Shown here: positions 25,216 to 35,699 of the stretch, in pieces
How positions within the stretch are numbered: the stretch's first letter is position 1
How the letters are laid out: the number at the start of each line of letters is the position of its first letter
NCBI GenBank assembly: GCA_951230915.1
Contig: OX579638.1
Location: forward strand, 30,212,696 to 30,276,695
Length of the DNA: 64,000 nucleotides
Reading direction: 5' to 3'
Origin: Antitrichia curtipendula
Lineage: Eukaryota; Streptophyta; Bryopsida; Hypnales; Leucodontaceae
Made by a program: the position numbers and the translations under genes
The notes under the pieces: model-generated
The model's input: only the letters and a program-made list of their open reading frames with translations
Databases searched by the model: none
What the model was told of the DNA's origin: nothing

Positions 25216-25384
25216 AATACGGGATTGTGAATGATCTAGTTTAAAAAGAAAATTCCATTTCACATAGAAATCCAACCTTGGTGATTTTAACATTGCCCAA
25301 ATGCCAAAAAATTATTTGAAACTCTTCTAAGTCAATATGAACAAAATGAACAAAAAAGTATTGATTTTTTGGTTGATGTAGACG

Positions 25385-26265
25385 TTGTACAGTGGGGTAT
25401 AGTTCATTTACAAATTGTCTACTGTGCCATTCCAATTTTGTTTGCATAGTATAGAGAAATTTTGGAATTTCTTGTCTTGCATAGTTAATACTCAATTCTT
25501 ATGCAATCCCAATCAAGCATACCAAACTTAAGTTCCAAAAATGCAAAATTCTATTTTTGGTGAATTTTTGAAGCCAATTTGTATAGTTATACATGATATT
25601 TTATTGAAAACAATTAGTGATGATAATTCAATTGTATAGATATGTAGGAAACATTCATATGCACATCTTTCATATTAAAAAACACCCCTTTAAGTAACAA
25701 AAATATTATTTAGGACAAGTTCCATATGAGGCGTCATATGACCAAACTTTGTAAAATAGATATTTTTATATTTCAAGTAGATTTTGGCAAAGTAATTGTA
25801 CCATCATATTCACATTTACAAAATTAGTCACAATGTGCGGGTCAAATAGCAAAAACTAGTTAAAATATATAAATATGTATTTGACAAAGTTTGGTCATGT
25901 AATGCCTCACATTTAACTCTTCCTTGATCATATTTTTGTTACTTAAGGGATGATTTTTAATATGAAAGATGTGCATATAGATGTTCTTTACATATTTAAG
26001 CAATTGAATTAAAAAATTCATCACCAATTGTTTTCTATAAAATATTACGTATGACCATACAAATTGGCTTTAAAAATTCAACAAAAATGATATTTTGCAT
26101 TTTTTGGAACAAAAATTTGGTATACTTGATTGGAATTGCATAAGAATTGAGTATTAATTATGCAAGACAAAAATTTCCAATTTTTCTCTATACTGTGCAA
26201 AGAAAATTTGAATGGCACAATAGGCAATTTGGAAATGGATTGTACCCCATTGTACTATCCGAATC
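25385..26265. repeat. Large foldback, arms about 410 bp, loop about 50 bp
   Basis: The left arm (25385-25790) and right arm (about 25845-26265) are imperfect reverse complements. Shared phrases include CATAAGAATTGAGTATTAA, ACCAAACTTTGT and GAAAGATGTGCATAT. Weaker pairing extends outward to about 25240 and 26390. The 83-codon frame at 26160 lies in the arm and is not a gene. A transcript would fold into a long hairpin. Confidence 0.7.
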
Positions 26266-26609
26266 AACAAATTTCTTTGACCATTTTGTTAACTTGTGCC
26301 AAATCAACAAAAAATTATAAAAAAAAAATCAAAACAATACCCAATGAACAAAAATTTGGTTTTCTATCCTATCCGGAATATTCTAGATTGCGCTCACTAT
26401 TAGTTGTCTGATCTTGCTTCACGGTGGCCAATTTTAAACCTACAATCTCGCATTTACAAAGGTTATTCTTAACCAAAACACCACATGAATCACTTATTGA
26501 AATGGTTGTAAATTTTTTCATACTTAAAACTATTCATTGTTCTTAGGGATTAATGTTAAAGAAAATCAAAAACTATAAAATATATATTCTTTATTTGCAT
26601 TAGAACGTT

Positions 26610-27065
26610 TGGTGCATCCAAAAAAATTCAAAAATTTTGTGATTTATTTTTTACAAAATTGAGATGGTTGAAAATTGTTTTCTTTTCCACAATGGGCTTT
26701 GGATATTTTTAGCAATGTAATTTTTTTTTTCAATTTTCTTTTGGTAATATATAATTCAAGCATTTTTATGTATCTAGAAAAAAATTTGAAAAATTTGAAA
26801 AATATTTTTTTTGACAAAATTGTAATGGCTGGGAGTTGGGTTTTTCCCAAATTGAACTTTGGATATTTTTAGTGATGTTAAAAGCTTTTTTTCCATTTTT
26901 TTTGCAGCAGATTATGCAAGCTCTTATGTATTTCTAGAAAAATATTTGTAAAAAATTTCAAAAAATATTTTTTTTTGACAAAATCATGATGGTTAGGCTG
27001 GAGCTGTTCATTTTTCAAAGAGGATTGCAAGTATTTTTAGCAATGTTAAAAACTGCTTTTTTTTG
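26610..27065. repeat. Three degenerate tandem units of about 130 bp
   Basis: Three successive blocks share the order TCTAGAAAAA-type start, ATTTTTTTTGACAAAAT, ATGGTTGG/ATGGCTGG, TTGGATATTTTTAG and AATGTTAAAA. They are T/A-rich and non-coding, within the right part of the 13.2-kb insertion. Confidence 0.55.
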
Positions 27066-27408
27066 CAAAAAAATTTCACAACTTTCCTTTAAATTTTTTA
27101 AGAAATGCATTCAATCAGTATCCATGTCGCACGGATTCCGTACAAGTTGATTCAGGACGTAATCAGTGACGCTTTCGTCAAGCATTACTTAGACACTGAA
27201 TCCGCATGGAATTGGTTACACATGATTTCTGTGCAACATTAACATGATGATAATATACATGGAAGAGACACGATATACGTATTGTCATAATGGATGTTGT
27301 TACGTGTGAATGGGACACTTTGAAGCCCGCGTAATCCGTACGTTTGTATGAACCAACGGAATTCGTACGATAAAAATGAACATTTAGTCATATAGGAAGT
27401 TTGAGATG

Positions 27409-28083
27409 AAAGAATTTCTATGGCAGATAAACATAATGGATTAAAGGACAATTATTCTTTTCAGTATTATGATATGGTGTGGGTGATATGTTCTATTCAG
27501 ACTTATCAATCCCGACCACTAGAGTATATTATTGAAAACATACTCGTGATAGGTACTTTACATATATCCACACTTGAAAATATCCACTACATCCACGAGA
27601 TTCTTAGAATTCCCGTATTCTTGGATGCAGTAGCAATGGGCTCACAAGCTCATAGACTGTGACTTTGGTGGACCAATATGGCACCGCCAGAGTTATTACA
27701 TGGAGTGGTTGGATGTATTCAATGGTCTGACGTTTACGTGTAAGACATTTTGGATTCCTACCATTCACCAAGGCAACTATATCACAATGACCAAATACTG
27801 TTGGCGGTAGTCAACCGCAAATGTGAGTCATGAAAGGTTTTGTCCACCTTGGTGAGTTTTTCAAAGTCCTATGCATTTAAAGACAATGGCCCAAACTTAG
27901 TGTAGAATTCTTGCTCTGAAGAGATGGTTGAGCTTAACACCAATGAACAAGAATGGACTATAGGATTTTCCACGGGAGTCACTTAGGTTCTTGACATTAC
28001 AGAGTTTTAGAGACAATATTTATTTGGTCAAGTGATAGATTTAAATTGTTTCTTTTGGGTGGTTTCACTTGTGATGGCAAAAC
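27409..28083 (+). pseudogene. Retrotransposon-borne DNMT3-like cytosine-5 DNA methyltransferase, C-terminal part
   Basis: After the insertion the same protein resumes: SMADKHNGLKDN, YYDMVWVICSIQ, then EYIIEN (motif VI, Glu-Asn), then LDAVAMGSQAHRL followed by a TGA and LWWTNMAP (motif VIII), then EWTIGFSTGVT (motif IX-like) and RQYLFGQVIDLN (motif X). All of this lies in one frame from 27420 to about 28083, with five or more stops (TGA, TAA, TAG) and no obvious frameshift. The resemblance to DNMT3 in the stretch from the ENV motif to the AHRxRxxW motif is by memory, not by search. It lies between protease and reverse transcriptase, so it was part of the element's polyprotein. Confidence 0.8.
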
Positions 28084-28496
28084 AAAAGCGTATAACTTTG
28101 GCACTAGCGAGCCACTTGAGTTTTTATAAGCTGTGAGAGTCTATGAAACCATCAAGTTTTGGAGGTCCAGACTTGGTGGTTGGAGGTAAAGAGGCCTTCA
28201 CAACTCACCCATAGGATTTATGAAAAGATACTCCATTTTTTACGACTCCAAGAATGAGTTGGTCTATTTGGGAAGGAATGGCCAAACACAAAATCAAATT
28301 GGAGGAGCATGTAGAGAAATTATTCTTAGAGGAGTACTTAGAGGGTTAAATAGAAGAATTGTGGCATAGTTCAAAAGCAATATAGCGTGGTTGGCATGGA
28401 ATAAGAAGACTTTGCTCTAGGTGGTATACAATAACAACCAAAGGTGGAAATAACTGTTTCAAAGGAAGATAAGAAGGAGGCGGTAACCAACAAAAC

Positions 28497-29101
28497 TTAG
28501 AAACCGTTGGTAGGTTTAAAGGATGAAGCAAAGATGAAGGAGGAGCAAGAGGTCCTTAAAGAATACATGGATTGTTTTGCCTTTAGTTTCAAGGATTTGG
28601 GAGTATTAAAAGGGCAAAAAGTACAAATTAACTTGACAAATGATGCACCAATTTATCACAAACTATACAAGTATAACGAGGTAGAGTGCAAGATGATTTA
28701 AACCTAGACCAAGGAGTTATTGGAGGCAGGATTGGTGGAGTTAGCTTCACCGGATTCTGAGTATGCATCTATGCCATCCAAGAAGGACTTCAATGAAAAT
28801 TGAACTGAGAAAAGGATGTGTGGGAATTATTATAGAATTAATAAATTCACGAAGTTGGATCGTTATGCAATGCCAACATCAAACAAGAATTTTGACGCTA
28901 TTGGCATTTGGCCATGCTAAAGTATTTAATACTTTGGATCTCTGGTTGAATTATCACCAAGTGAACTTGGTATTTGAGGGAGTGATAAGGAGAAGACGAC
29001 ATTTTGGGGAATTGATGAGGATGGAAAGGACCGCCTATATCAATGGAGATTCTTTCCATTTGGTTTTTAAAATGCATCGACGAATTTTCAAAGAGTTATA
29101 A
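28497..29101 (+). pseudogene. Ty3/gypsy reverse transcriptase, N-terminal half only
   Basis: Frames in this stretch read the usual gypsy entry region (EYMDCFAFSFKDLGVL, INLTNDAPIYHKLYKYN, TKELLEAGLVELASP), motif A (VFNTLDLWLNYHQV, with the catalytic Asp in the FxxLD position) and motif B (DRLYQWRFFPFGF). Frames shift near 28750, 28800 and 28985 and several stops occur. The sequence then jumps straight to RNase H at 29104, so the YxDD active-site motif and the thumb are missing. Confidence 0.8.
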
Positions 29102-29775
29102 ATCGCATACTTTTTTATTTAGATTAAATGGCAACAAATTCCTATTGGTGATAGACCTCCAACCATTGAAGTGGCTAATGGAATGTGATAAGCTCATTGG
29201 CAAGTTTGCACCGATGGGTTCTAATGCTAATGGAGTATGAATTTAAAATTGTGCATTGTGCCGGTTTGGTGAATATGGATGTTGAAGGCTTAAGCCGCAA
29301 TCCAACTTTTAGCCAAGTGTATACGGGGGCCTGATGGCACGTGGAGGAGGGAAAAGATTTGTTACTAGACTAGCATTTTGTCGCCTATTTGAGTTTATTG
29401 GCGATGACTGGAGACACTTTTAAAGAAGCCATTATGGCCATAATGGATGTGGATGGAGGTGAAGAGTCTAGGAGCGCCAAGGATATTTTTGATGATGTGG
29501 AGGTGATGAAATACTTGAAGCATGGCAAATTGATTGCCACGACATCAACCAAAGAGAGAGATTGGATTCTACAACAAGCCAAACGGTTTATGTGGGAGGG
29601 GTTCATTTGCTTCAAGTGTGACTGGATGGCAACAAGAAGGTGGTACCGGCGTCTCACAAAAGAGTAAAGCTAATCATGCATACACACAAGGACTTCGAAC
29701 ACTTTAGAGTGTGAAGAACTCACAATTTACTACAGATTCACTATTGGTGGCAAGTATGCAAATACAAGTCAAATA
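29102..29775 (+). pseudogene. RNase H remnant and first half of integrase zinc finger
   Basis: RNKFLLV-type start then IDLQPLKWLMECDKL matches the HQPLxWL segment of gypsy RNase H, followed after a frameshift by MEYEFKIVHCAGLVNMDV and GLSRNP, the usual end of that domain. A linker (29389-29667) leads to LIMHTHKDFEHFRV, the His-His half of the integrase HHCC zinc finger, then NLLQIHYWWQ. The CACTA element begins at 29776, before the Cys-Cys half. Confidence 0.75.
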
Positions 29776-30811
29776 CACTACAAGAAAACAAGGGGTTTTG
29801 CAACTACACTATGCAACTCATTTTGTAGTTGCATAGGTCATTTGCAACTAGGTGATAATTTGGAGCCCGCAGTTGCAGTGGACAAGTTGCAAAGCAGTTG
29901 CAAAAATTTCAAAATTGTTTATCATTTGACAGTATACTTGAAAGTTCATCGATGAACTTTTCTAACGTAGTTGCTTATGTGGAAGTCATTTGTGTGCAAC
30001 TTGTTTGCAACTAATGTGCAATTGGTTTGCGACTGGTGTGCAACTAGTTTGCGTCTTTGTGACTTGTAGTTTTGAAATTTGAATTTCAAAGATTTGTAGA
30101 TTCTAAATTTCAGATCTATCTTTTTTTTAGATTGCCAAATCTAGAAATATCTTAAACTTTAAATATTTTTAGATTTTTGTAGATTATAAAAATCTTCAAC
30201 TTGTAGAAATCTACAAAGTGTAAAAATCTACAAAATATATAAATATTAGAATTTCATTATCAAAATTCATTACACAATACTGCTATAACTTACAATTTTT
30301 ATATATTCAACCTAATGGTATTCTTGACAATTGATGTGGGACAATTAATAAAAGACTTAATAGTAGTTGCATTTTAGTTGTTTTCTAGTTGCATGCTAGT
30401 TTTTTCAAGTTAAAGTCTAGTTGTTTTTAAGTCAAACACTAGTCGAATTGTAATTACAATATAGTTGTAGTCTAATTGCAGTCCAGTTGCAATCTAGTTG
30501 CATTCTAGTTAATTTGCTATCGAATTTAAATTACATGCAACTGTAGATAGACATATTGGACTCTACAGAACGTAAAATTGTCCACATCAACAATTGTGAT
30601 GAAGATTGGATGTAAAGTACCTCACATCAACTCATTTGTTACATTCCCGTACGCGTAACTACATGTTGCGACTACTTTGCAACTATTTTGCAACTACAGT
30701 GTAATTATGTCAAAGTTGGTGCAAATATAGAGGATTGTAGTTGCAGGGCAATTGCATAGAACATGTAGTTGCATTTCAGTCGATTGTAGCGGACACGTTT
30801 TTCTTCTAGTG
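29776..30811. mobile_element. Non-autonomous CACTA element inserted in integrase
   Basis: It starts CACTACAAGAAAA, the standard plant En/Spm terminus, at 29776 and ends TTTTCTTCTAGTG at 30811. The 3-bp target duplication ATA lies at 29773-29775 and 30812-30814. Many AGTTGCA/TGCAACT repeats fill both subterminal regions. No transposase frame. The same terminal sequence and TTGCAACTAC motif recur in the 181-bp hairpin at 57034. Confidence 0.92.
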
Positions 30812-31790
30812 ATAATTGGTGGCCAAATGCATGGTTTGTGATAGAGTATGGGTGTCATTTAACGCTTGGATGCCTTAGTTACAACCATTGCCAATTATGA
30901 AATTGGACTATAGCAGGAGTTTGAATTTTACAAGACCATTGCCAATGACACCACAACATAACAAGAATGTGTTGGTGATGATCAAACACTTTTCCAAGTG
31001 GATTGAGTTGGGGGCATTGCTTGACAAGTTCAATAATAAGGTAGCTTATTCATTTTTGGATTGCATTTTGAGTCGCTTTAGAGTTCCAATGGAGATATTG
31101 ACAAACCAAGGACACAAATTTCTTGGTGAGTTTCAAGCCTTATGTGAATGAACAATGATTGATCACTGTACTACCTCAAGAAATCACTCCAAAGCATATA
31201 GATTTGTAGAGTGCATGGTGCAAACTGTCAAAACGAGACTTCAAAAGTATAGCTTAAAGAAAAGGCATCATGGAGATTGAGACTTATAATTACCATGGAT
31301 AGCAATGGGTTATCGTTTTAGTAAGCAAGCTTCTCTAGCTTCTTTTTCACCCTATTATTTATTGTTTGGGCTCCATTTGATTTTACCAATGGCTATCAAA
31401 CAAGATACATATAAGATATTAGATAACATGGATGATCCAGACACATGGGCACCCGTATGTGGGCAATGTGCAGATTTGTACAAAAAGGTGATGCCAATGG
31501 CTTAAGAAGACCTTTATATTGCGCAGTATAGAGACACTTTGTGCTATGCCACAATACGAGGAGGGAATTATAGGCCTCAAGTACGATGTTTTCTGCTTAG
31601 CGACTATGTGTACTTGCACCAAGCAGTGCCAACCACTGTTGACGTGATTGCAAGGCGTATTATTCTACAAGTGTCTAAGGTGCTCAAGTCAAGAGTGTTA
31701 CTCTTGAAAGGTAGTGATGGCAAAATCAGGGAGGATTACATGCACAATTGTGTGCCATATCATTTGCTTCACATTGATGGGTAGATTGAT
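30812..31790 (+). pseudogene. Ty3/gypsy integrase (Cys half of zinc finger, DD35E core, C-terminal region), broken
   Basis: Directly after the CACTA element the frame reads LVAKCMVCDRVW, the Cys-Cys half of the zinc finger, then LQPLPIMK and the core. The DD35E positions can be placed. Asp-1 is Asn (AAT, 30924-30926, in SLNFTRPLPM). Asp-2 is Asn (AAC, 31104-31106, in EILTNQGHKF). The Glu is kept (GAG, 31209-31211, in FVECMVQTVK), exactly 35 codons after position two. A TGA at 31149 and later stops and shifts interrupt it. The tail (YNAT-free, with REDYMHNCVPYHLLHIDG) leads to the PHD finger. Confidence 0.85.
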
Positions 31791-31993
31791 TCTAGTAGTT
31801 CACATATTTCAGTTGGACTAAATTGTGTGATGTGTGGAAGCGCTAAGAACATTGCCACTATAGTGTTGTGCGATATTTGTTTTATTGAGTGGCATACAGA
31901 TTGTTTGAGTTTGCCGCTGCAAGAAATATCGGCAGACCGGTGGATTTGTCTCAAATGTGTGATGGAACATGGACAATTGTCTTCATCTTTGTA
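31791..31993 (+). pseudogene. C-terminal PHD finger of the retrotransposon polyprotein
   Basis: After one TAG the integrase frame continues to a C4HC3 zinc finger at 31824-31958: C-X2-C-X11-C-X2-C-X4-H-X2-C-X15-C-X2-C, with the conserved Trp two residues before the seventh ligand (RWICLKC) and LCDIC in the centre. All eight metal ligands are intact. The frame ends at a TAG at about 31993. Known: PHD fingers read histone H3 tails, mostly methylated or unmodified Lys4. By position it may have guided integration to particular chromatin (inference), a role chromodomains play in other gypsy elements. Confidence 0.85.
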
Positions 31994-32072
31994 GGGTTTT
32001 TCCATGGGTCCTCGTTGATTCTTCAAAGAAGGTCACTGAGTTCGCCAATGTGAAAAGGGCTTCGACACTGCT

Positions 32073-32092
32073 AAAAGGAGCAAGGAAAGGGG
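32073..32092 (+). other. Candidate polypurine tract and 3' LTR start
   Basis: A purine-rich run (AAAAGGAGCAAGGAAAGGGG) about 80 bases after the last codon is followed by TGGTTG, so a 3' LTR could begin at 32093. I could not find a matching 5' LTR upstream of gag, so the boundary is unproven. Confidence 0.35.
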
Positions 32093-32766
32093 TGGTTGTA
32101 AAATCACTTACCACACTTGGTGTACTTGTGTATTATGAGTGTTTATTTTCTTTGCTCTACTATAGATGTTGCAATGTTTAGTGCCTATAATAATATGATA
32201 TTTTTTGTATTTTTTTCATTACTTGAAGGATTTGCTGTAATTGTGACATACATCACAATCACATGGAGTTTTTCCTATGACCACGGTGTCCACTGTTGGT
32301 CAAGAACTATTGAGCCTTGGTGTGGTTTGATTGTTAGCCAATTACAATGTTCATTGTTAACTTATGGTACGCTATTTCTCATGTTGGCACAATATGATCT
32401 TGGCATGATGTGTTTGTGTACAACAAGTGAATATCTTAAGCAGTTTCTAATGAATGCCAAATTGTTATACAATGGACTTTGACTTGCTATGCATGGCATA
32501 AAAAATGGAGCATGCTTTTATTATCCAACATGGTTAGCAATGAAACAATAGATAAACATAGAATTTTTTTTATATGGACATGGGTTTATAGTTTCAAAAC
32601 CCATTTCAAATGACATATGCTCTCATGTGTGATTAGTTAATGATGACTTGAATCTTAATGAATAAAGCATTTTTGCCATTGGCAATAATATAATATAATA
32701 CAAAATAAATTAAAGAATAAATAAATTTGGACCTAAAATAATTCTTCAACTTTCAAAGGGCTACAT

Positions 32767-32800
<34 letters not shown>

Positions 32801-33357
32801 TAGATAATTGCAATTATAAGTAATGTGGATAAAAAAGACACACAAATTATATGAAGCAATAGTCATGCTTTGGTTGCACTTGTCTTGGCTTCATTTAATA
32901 ACTATTGTCCTATGGCATCATGATTCTATAGCCATGTTGTAGCTTCATTTGAATTTTTTTAATGTTTGGCCTCATAATTCTATGGCTAAATTGTATCTAA
33001 GCAATTCTTCACATCTAATGCACCTTATATTTGTCAATATAGATATTTATATCACCAAAATGGCTAAAACAATTCCTACCTAGACGTTGTCAATAGAATT
33101 ACAATTTGAACTTTGAGCCATAGAGAGTTGATTTTGTATTTTTTGAATGCTATAGTTAGTTAATTTTTATTCTAATATTCTACACTATAGTGTAAACCTA
33201 TTGAAAAGATTTTAGATCTTTAATCCTTGAACGCTAGGTTGGTGACCCTAGAATTTATCCCTTTTGGTACACGTGAAATTATTTGCTTAAAAAACACCCA
33301 ATTGTATTCATTGGAGGTGAAACTACTATGCAAGATCTACCCTTTTTGTACAAAATT
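32093..33357. other. Possible 3' LTR remnant and repeat-derived DNA
   Basis: If the polypurine tract is right, the first few hundred bases are 3' LTR. A simple repeat (TA)n followed by (GA)n lies at 32767-32800. Around 32830-33000 there is a sequence (CATTTAATAACTATTG, TGGCTTCATTT) whose inverted relatives occur at 54540-54660 and 54770-54900. A TTAATCCTTGAACGC at about 33219 resembles a piggyBac-type terminus but I found no partner. No gene. Confidence 0.4.
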
Positions 33358-34274
33358 TTAACCCCTAAAATCCCATGGGCCTCATGAGGGCCAAAAAGCA
33401 ACTTCAGGTAGGCTCATATAGTCTCAATATTCATTGTAATTTTTTGGATATTTTTTCAAAGCTAGAAAAAAAATATAAGATTCATGGGATATCATTTTAT
33501 TTCAATCGATGCCCAAGAACAAAAGTTATGGCATAATGAGCAAAAAATGAAGGTCAGCAAGCATTTGAAAATATAAAATATAAAATATAAAAAATAATAA
33601 TAACAATAATAATTTTTCTAAATATATTATATGTTTGTCCACATGTGAAGCTTTGATTCCTTCTATTTGGGCTAGTGATGAGAAAGTTATGGACAATCTT
33701 ATTTTTCTAGCAATCTAAGCATCTTCTTCAGAAAATAACTTATAGAATTCATTTCTTAATGCAAATTTTCATATTTAAAAAAAATAAAATTGTTTGGCAG
33801 GGGTATTTATGCTTGCTAGAATAATCTCATCGTTGAAATTATCATGCTTCAATTCCATCTTAGAGGTATTAACAATTTAGTCTTTCTTTCAATTTTAGAC
33901 TTATTTCTACTTAACAATTTTTTAAAGAATGAAAGTCAAGTTTCTTTTTAAAATTTTTTTTTTCTAGATTTTCAACTCAATTCTTCAACATAATATATTT
34001 TAAATTCAAAGTGTGTTGTGCAAAAAAATTCCACAAATGGCAGCCAAAGGCATTGCAGGCCAAAATTCAATTTTTTTTTCCAACTTTGAATGCTAATATA
34101 TTTTAATCTGCATGGTCAAACTTCATGAAATTTTTACCACATGATCTAAGACAAGACAAGTACAAGATTCTAAGGTTAGATTCAATTTTTTTTTTCTTGG
34201 GCAAGTGCAACAGAAATGGCAGTTTTGAATGTTTTTTTGACAGAAAAATAGTCTTGGGACTTTAGAGGTTCTAG
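33358..34274. mobile_element. TTAA-type element, family B, reverse orientation
   Basis: It begins TTAACCCCTAAAATCCCATG and ends in GGGACTTTAGAGGTTCTA, the decayed inverted end. The order of phrases (CAAAAGTTATGGCATAAT, then AATTCCATCTTAGAGGTATT, then GCAACAGAAATGGCAGTTTT) is shared with the copies at 53554-54138 (opposite orientation) and 56073-56982. Non-coding. Confidence 0.6.
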
Positions 34275-35337
34275 ATGAATAATTGCATTTTTGTGATACA
34301 TAGAAGGAATTCTTTGTAATTCATTGACTAAAAAACGGCTACAAATCCATTTCAACACATTTTTTACTCAAAAAAATGATGATATTTTATTCAGAATTAA
34401 ATTTTGAATTTAAAAAAAAAAATTCCTTTCAAAATTTATAAAAAATCAATGATGGCATTGATGAATCTAACCATATAAATGGATTTAAAAACTAATAATC
34501 TACAGCTTTTATTTGTATATGAATTATAAAATATTCTTTCAAATAGTGCATTATAAATTTTTAATAATTTTCACAATTTGTCAATTCTGGAAAATATTTT
34601 GTAGCTTTAGGGATTAAGGATTAAGTAAATTTTCTACTTGATATGAATGTTTTACTTTTTATTCAAAATTTATGTCTATTTTAAATTTTCACCAAAAATA
34701 ATTAAAATTTTTATGACTTGTAGAATATATGTGGTTACATCTAATTATGAAGAACAAATATAAAATATATATACCATGTACATATAGTTGCAAAATGGGT
34801 GCATATATAAAGGACATTCCACACTACTATTTTTTTTTTCTATTGTAGACTATTTCATTATTAGACTTATGTGGTTTTATAGTTTATTACTGACAATCAA
34901 TAGGAGATTTCAATGCACAAAGGAATACATCATTTGGATATTGTATGTAAAAATTACAAAGTGTCATGTTTTTTGGTAGATATTCTATTAACATTTTTAA
35001 GGAATAGATATGTATCGATTTAAGAGATCTAAAGATGGTGAACATCTCTTCAAGTGGCCCATTTAGGCATCTGGTGCATTTGGATGTCCTTATGTTGTAC
35101 ATAGAGAAGGACTTTGAAGTTTGAAAGCCAAGGACTTCATAGGCCTTATCTATTCAAGGATTAATATGAAATACCAATCAATGGATGATGAATGCCTTTC
35201 ACAAAAATTATGAAAACAAATAATGCACCTAAGGTAGAAGGTCTATAACCAATTAGGTCTCTAAATGCATCGAATATCTAAGAATAAGTGCCATGTTCCT
35301 TGAAATATCTATTAATGCCATTGATCATGAGGTAGGC
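34275..35337. other. AT-rich DNA, nothing recognised
   Basis: Long A and T runs, no frame above 75 codons with a recognisable motif and no paired termini. An AGGGATTAAGGATTAA near 34610-34625 looks like a piggyBac-type right end without a confident partner. Confidence 0.4.
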
Positions 35338-35566
35338 TTAACCTTTAAATGACGAACTCATAACCGTGGAAATCATCTGTTTTGTCACCATGTGAATTGT
35401 TGGATTAAAATATTGCAAAAACACTTATCGGAAGACAAACTACTGTAGATTATCTTTCCTTTTCACACAAAATTGGGAGGATGTATAGTTGCATTTTTGT
35501 CTTACATGGAGAGATTTTTTGTCAATCATTGGCCAAAAAATGTCCTTGGTGGCGTTTATGGGTTAA
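35338..35566. mobile_element. 229-bp piggyBac-type MITE (family C), intact copy
   Basis: TTAA at 35338-35341 and 35563-35566, left end TTAACCTTTAAATGACGAAC and right end ATGGGTTAA. The same family lies reversed in a CAP intron (40718-40941) and split at 42784/50652. Shared phrases include GGAAATCATC, CTTATCGGAAGACAAACTA and CATTGGCCAAAAA. About 850 bases upstream of the CAP start. Confidence 0.8.
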
Positions 35567-35699
35567 AGGGATGGTTTGTGGACTTCTTACCTTATTCACT
35601 CACAAATCTGATAGTTTGGGTTGACTACCTTGGTAATTTTGGGTTGACTACCTCAGTGACCTTGGTGATAGGGCCCGTCCATGACGTCCTTACTTAGAT

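Larger units (their letters stand above)
14201..27408. mobile_element. 13.2-kb composite insertion inside the methyltransferase, with inverted ends
   Basis: The left end CATCTCAAACTTCCTATA (14201) recurs inverted at 27408. The two ends match over about 47 bases with three mismatches, through TCGTACGAA. Both sides carry AA (14199-14200 and 27409-27410), and with one AA kept the methyltransferase frame runs straight across the joint. The superfamily is not clear: no transposase of its own is seen and a 2-bp AA duplication is unusual. The interior holds further layers: inverted copies of a dispersed repeat at about 14755-14880 and 25080-25215, the TTAA-type stack at 15163-24688, a large foldback (25385-26265), and a tandem repeat (26610-27065). 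Confidence 0.75.

Noticed and set aside
26160..26411. 83-codon frame on +
   Set aside because: It lies in one arm of the large foldback and has no counterpart motif.
32117..32482. 121-codon frame rich in hydrophobic residues
   Set aside because: It lies in the presumed 3' LTR, after the PHD stop and polypurine tract, with no family resemblance.
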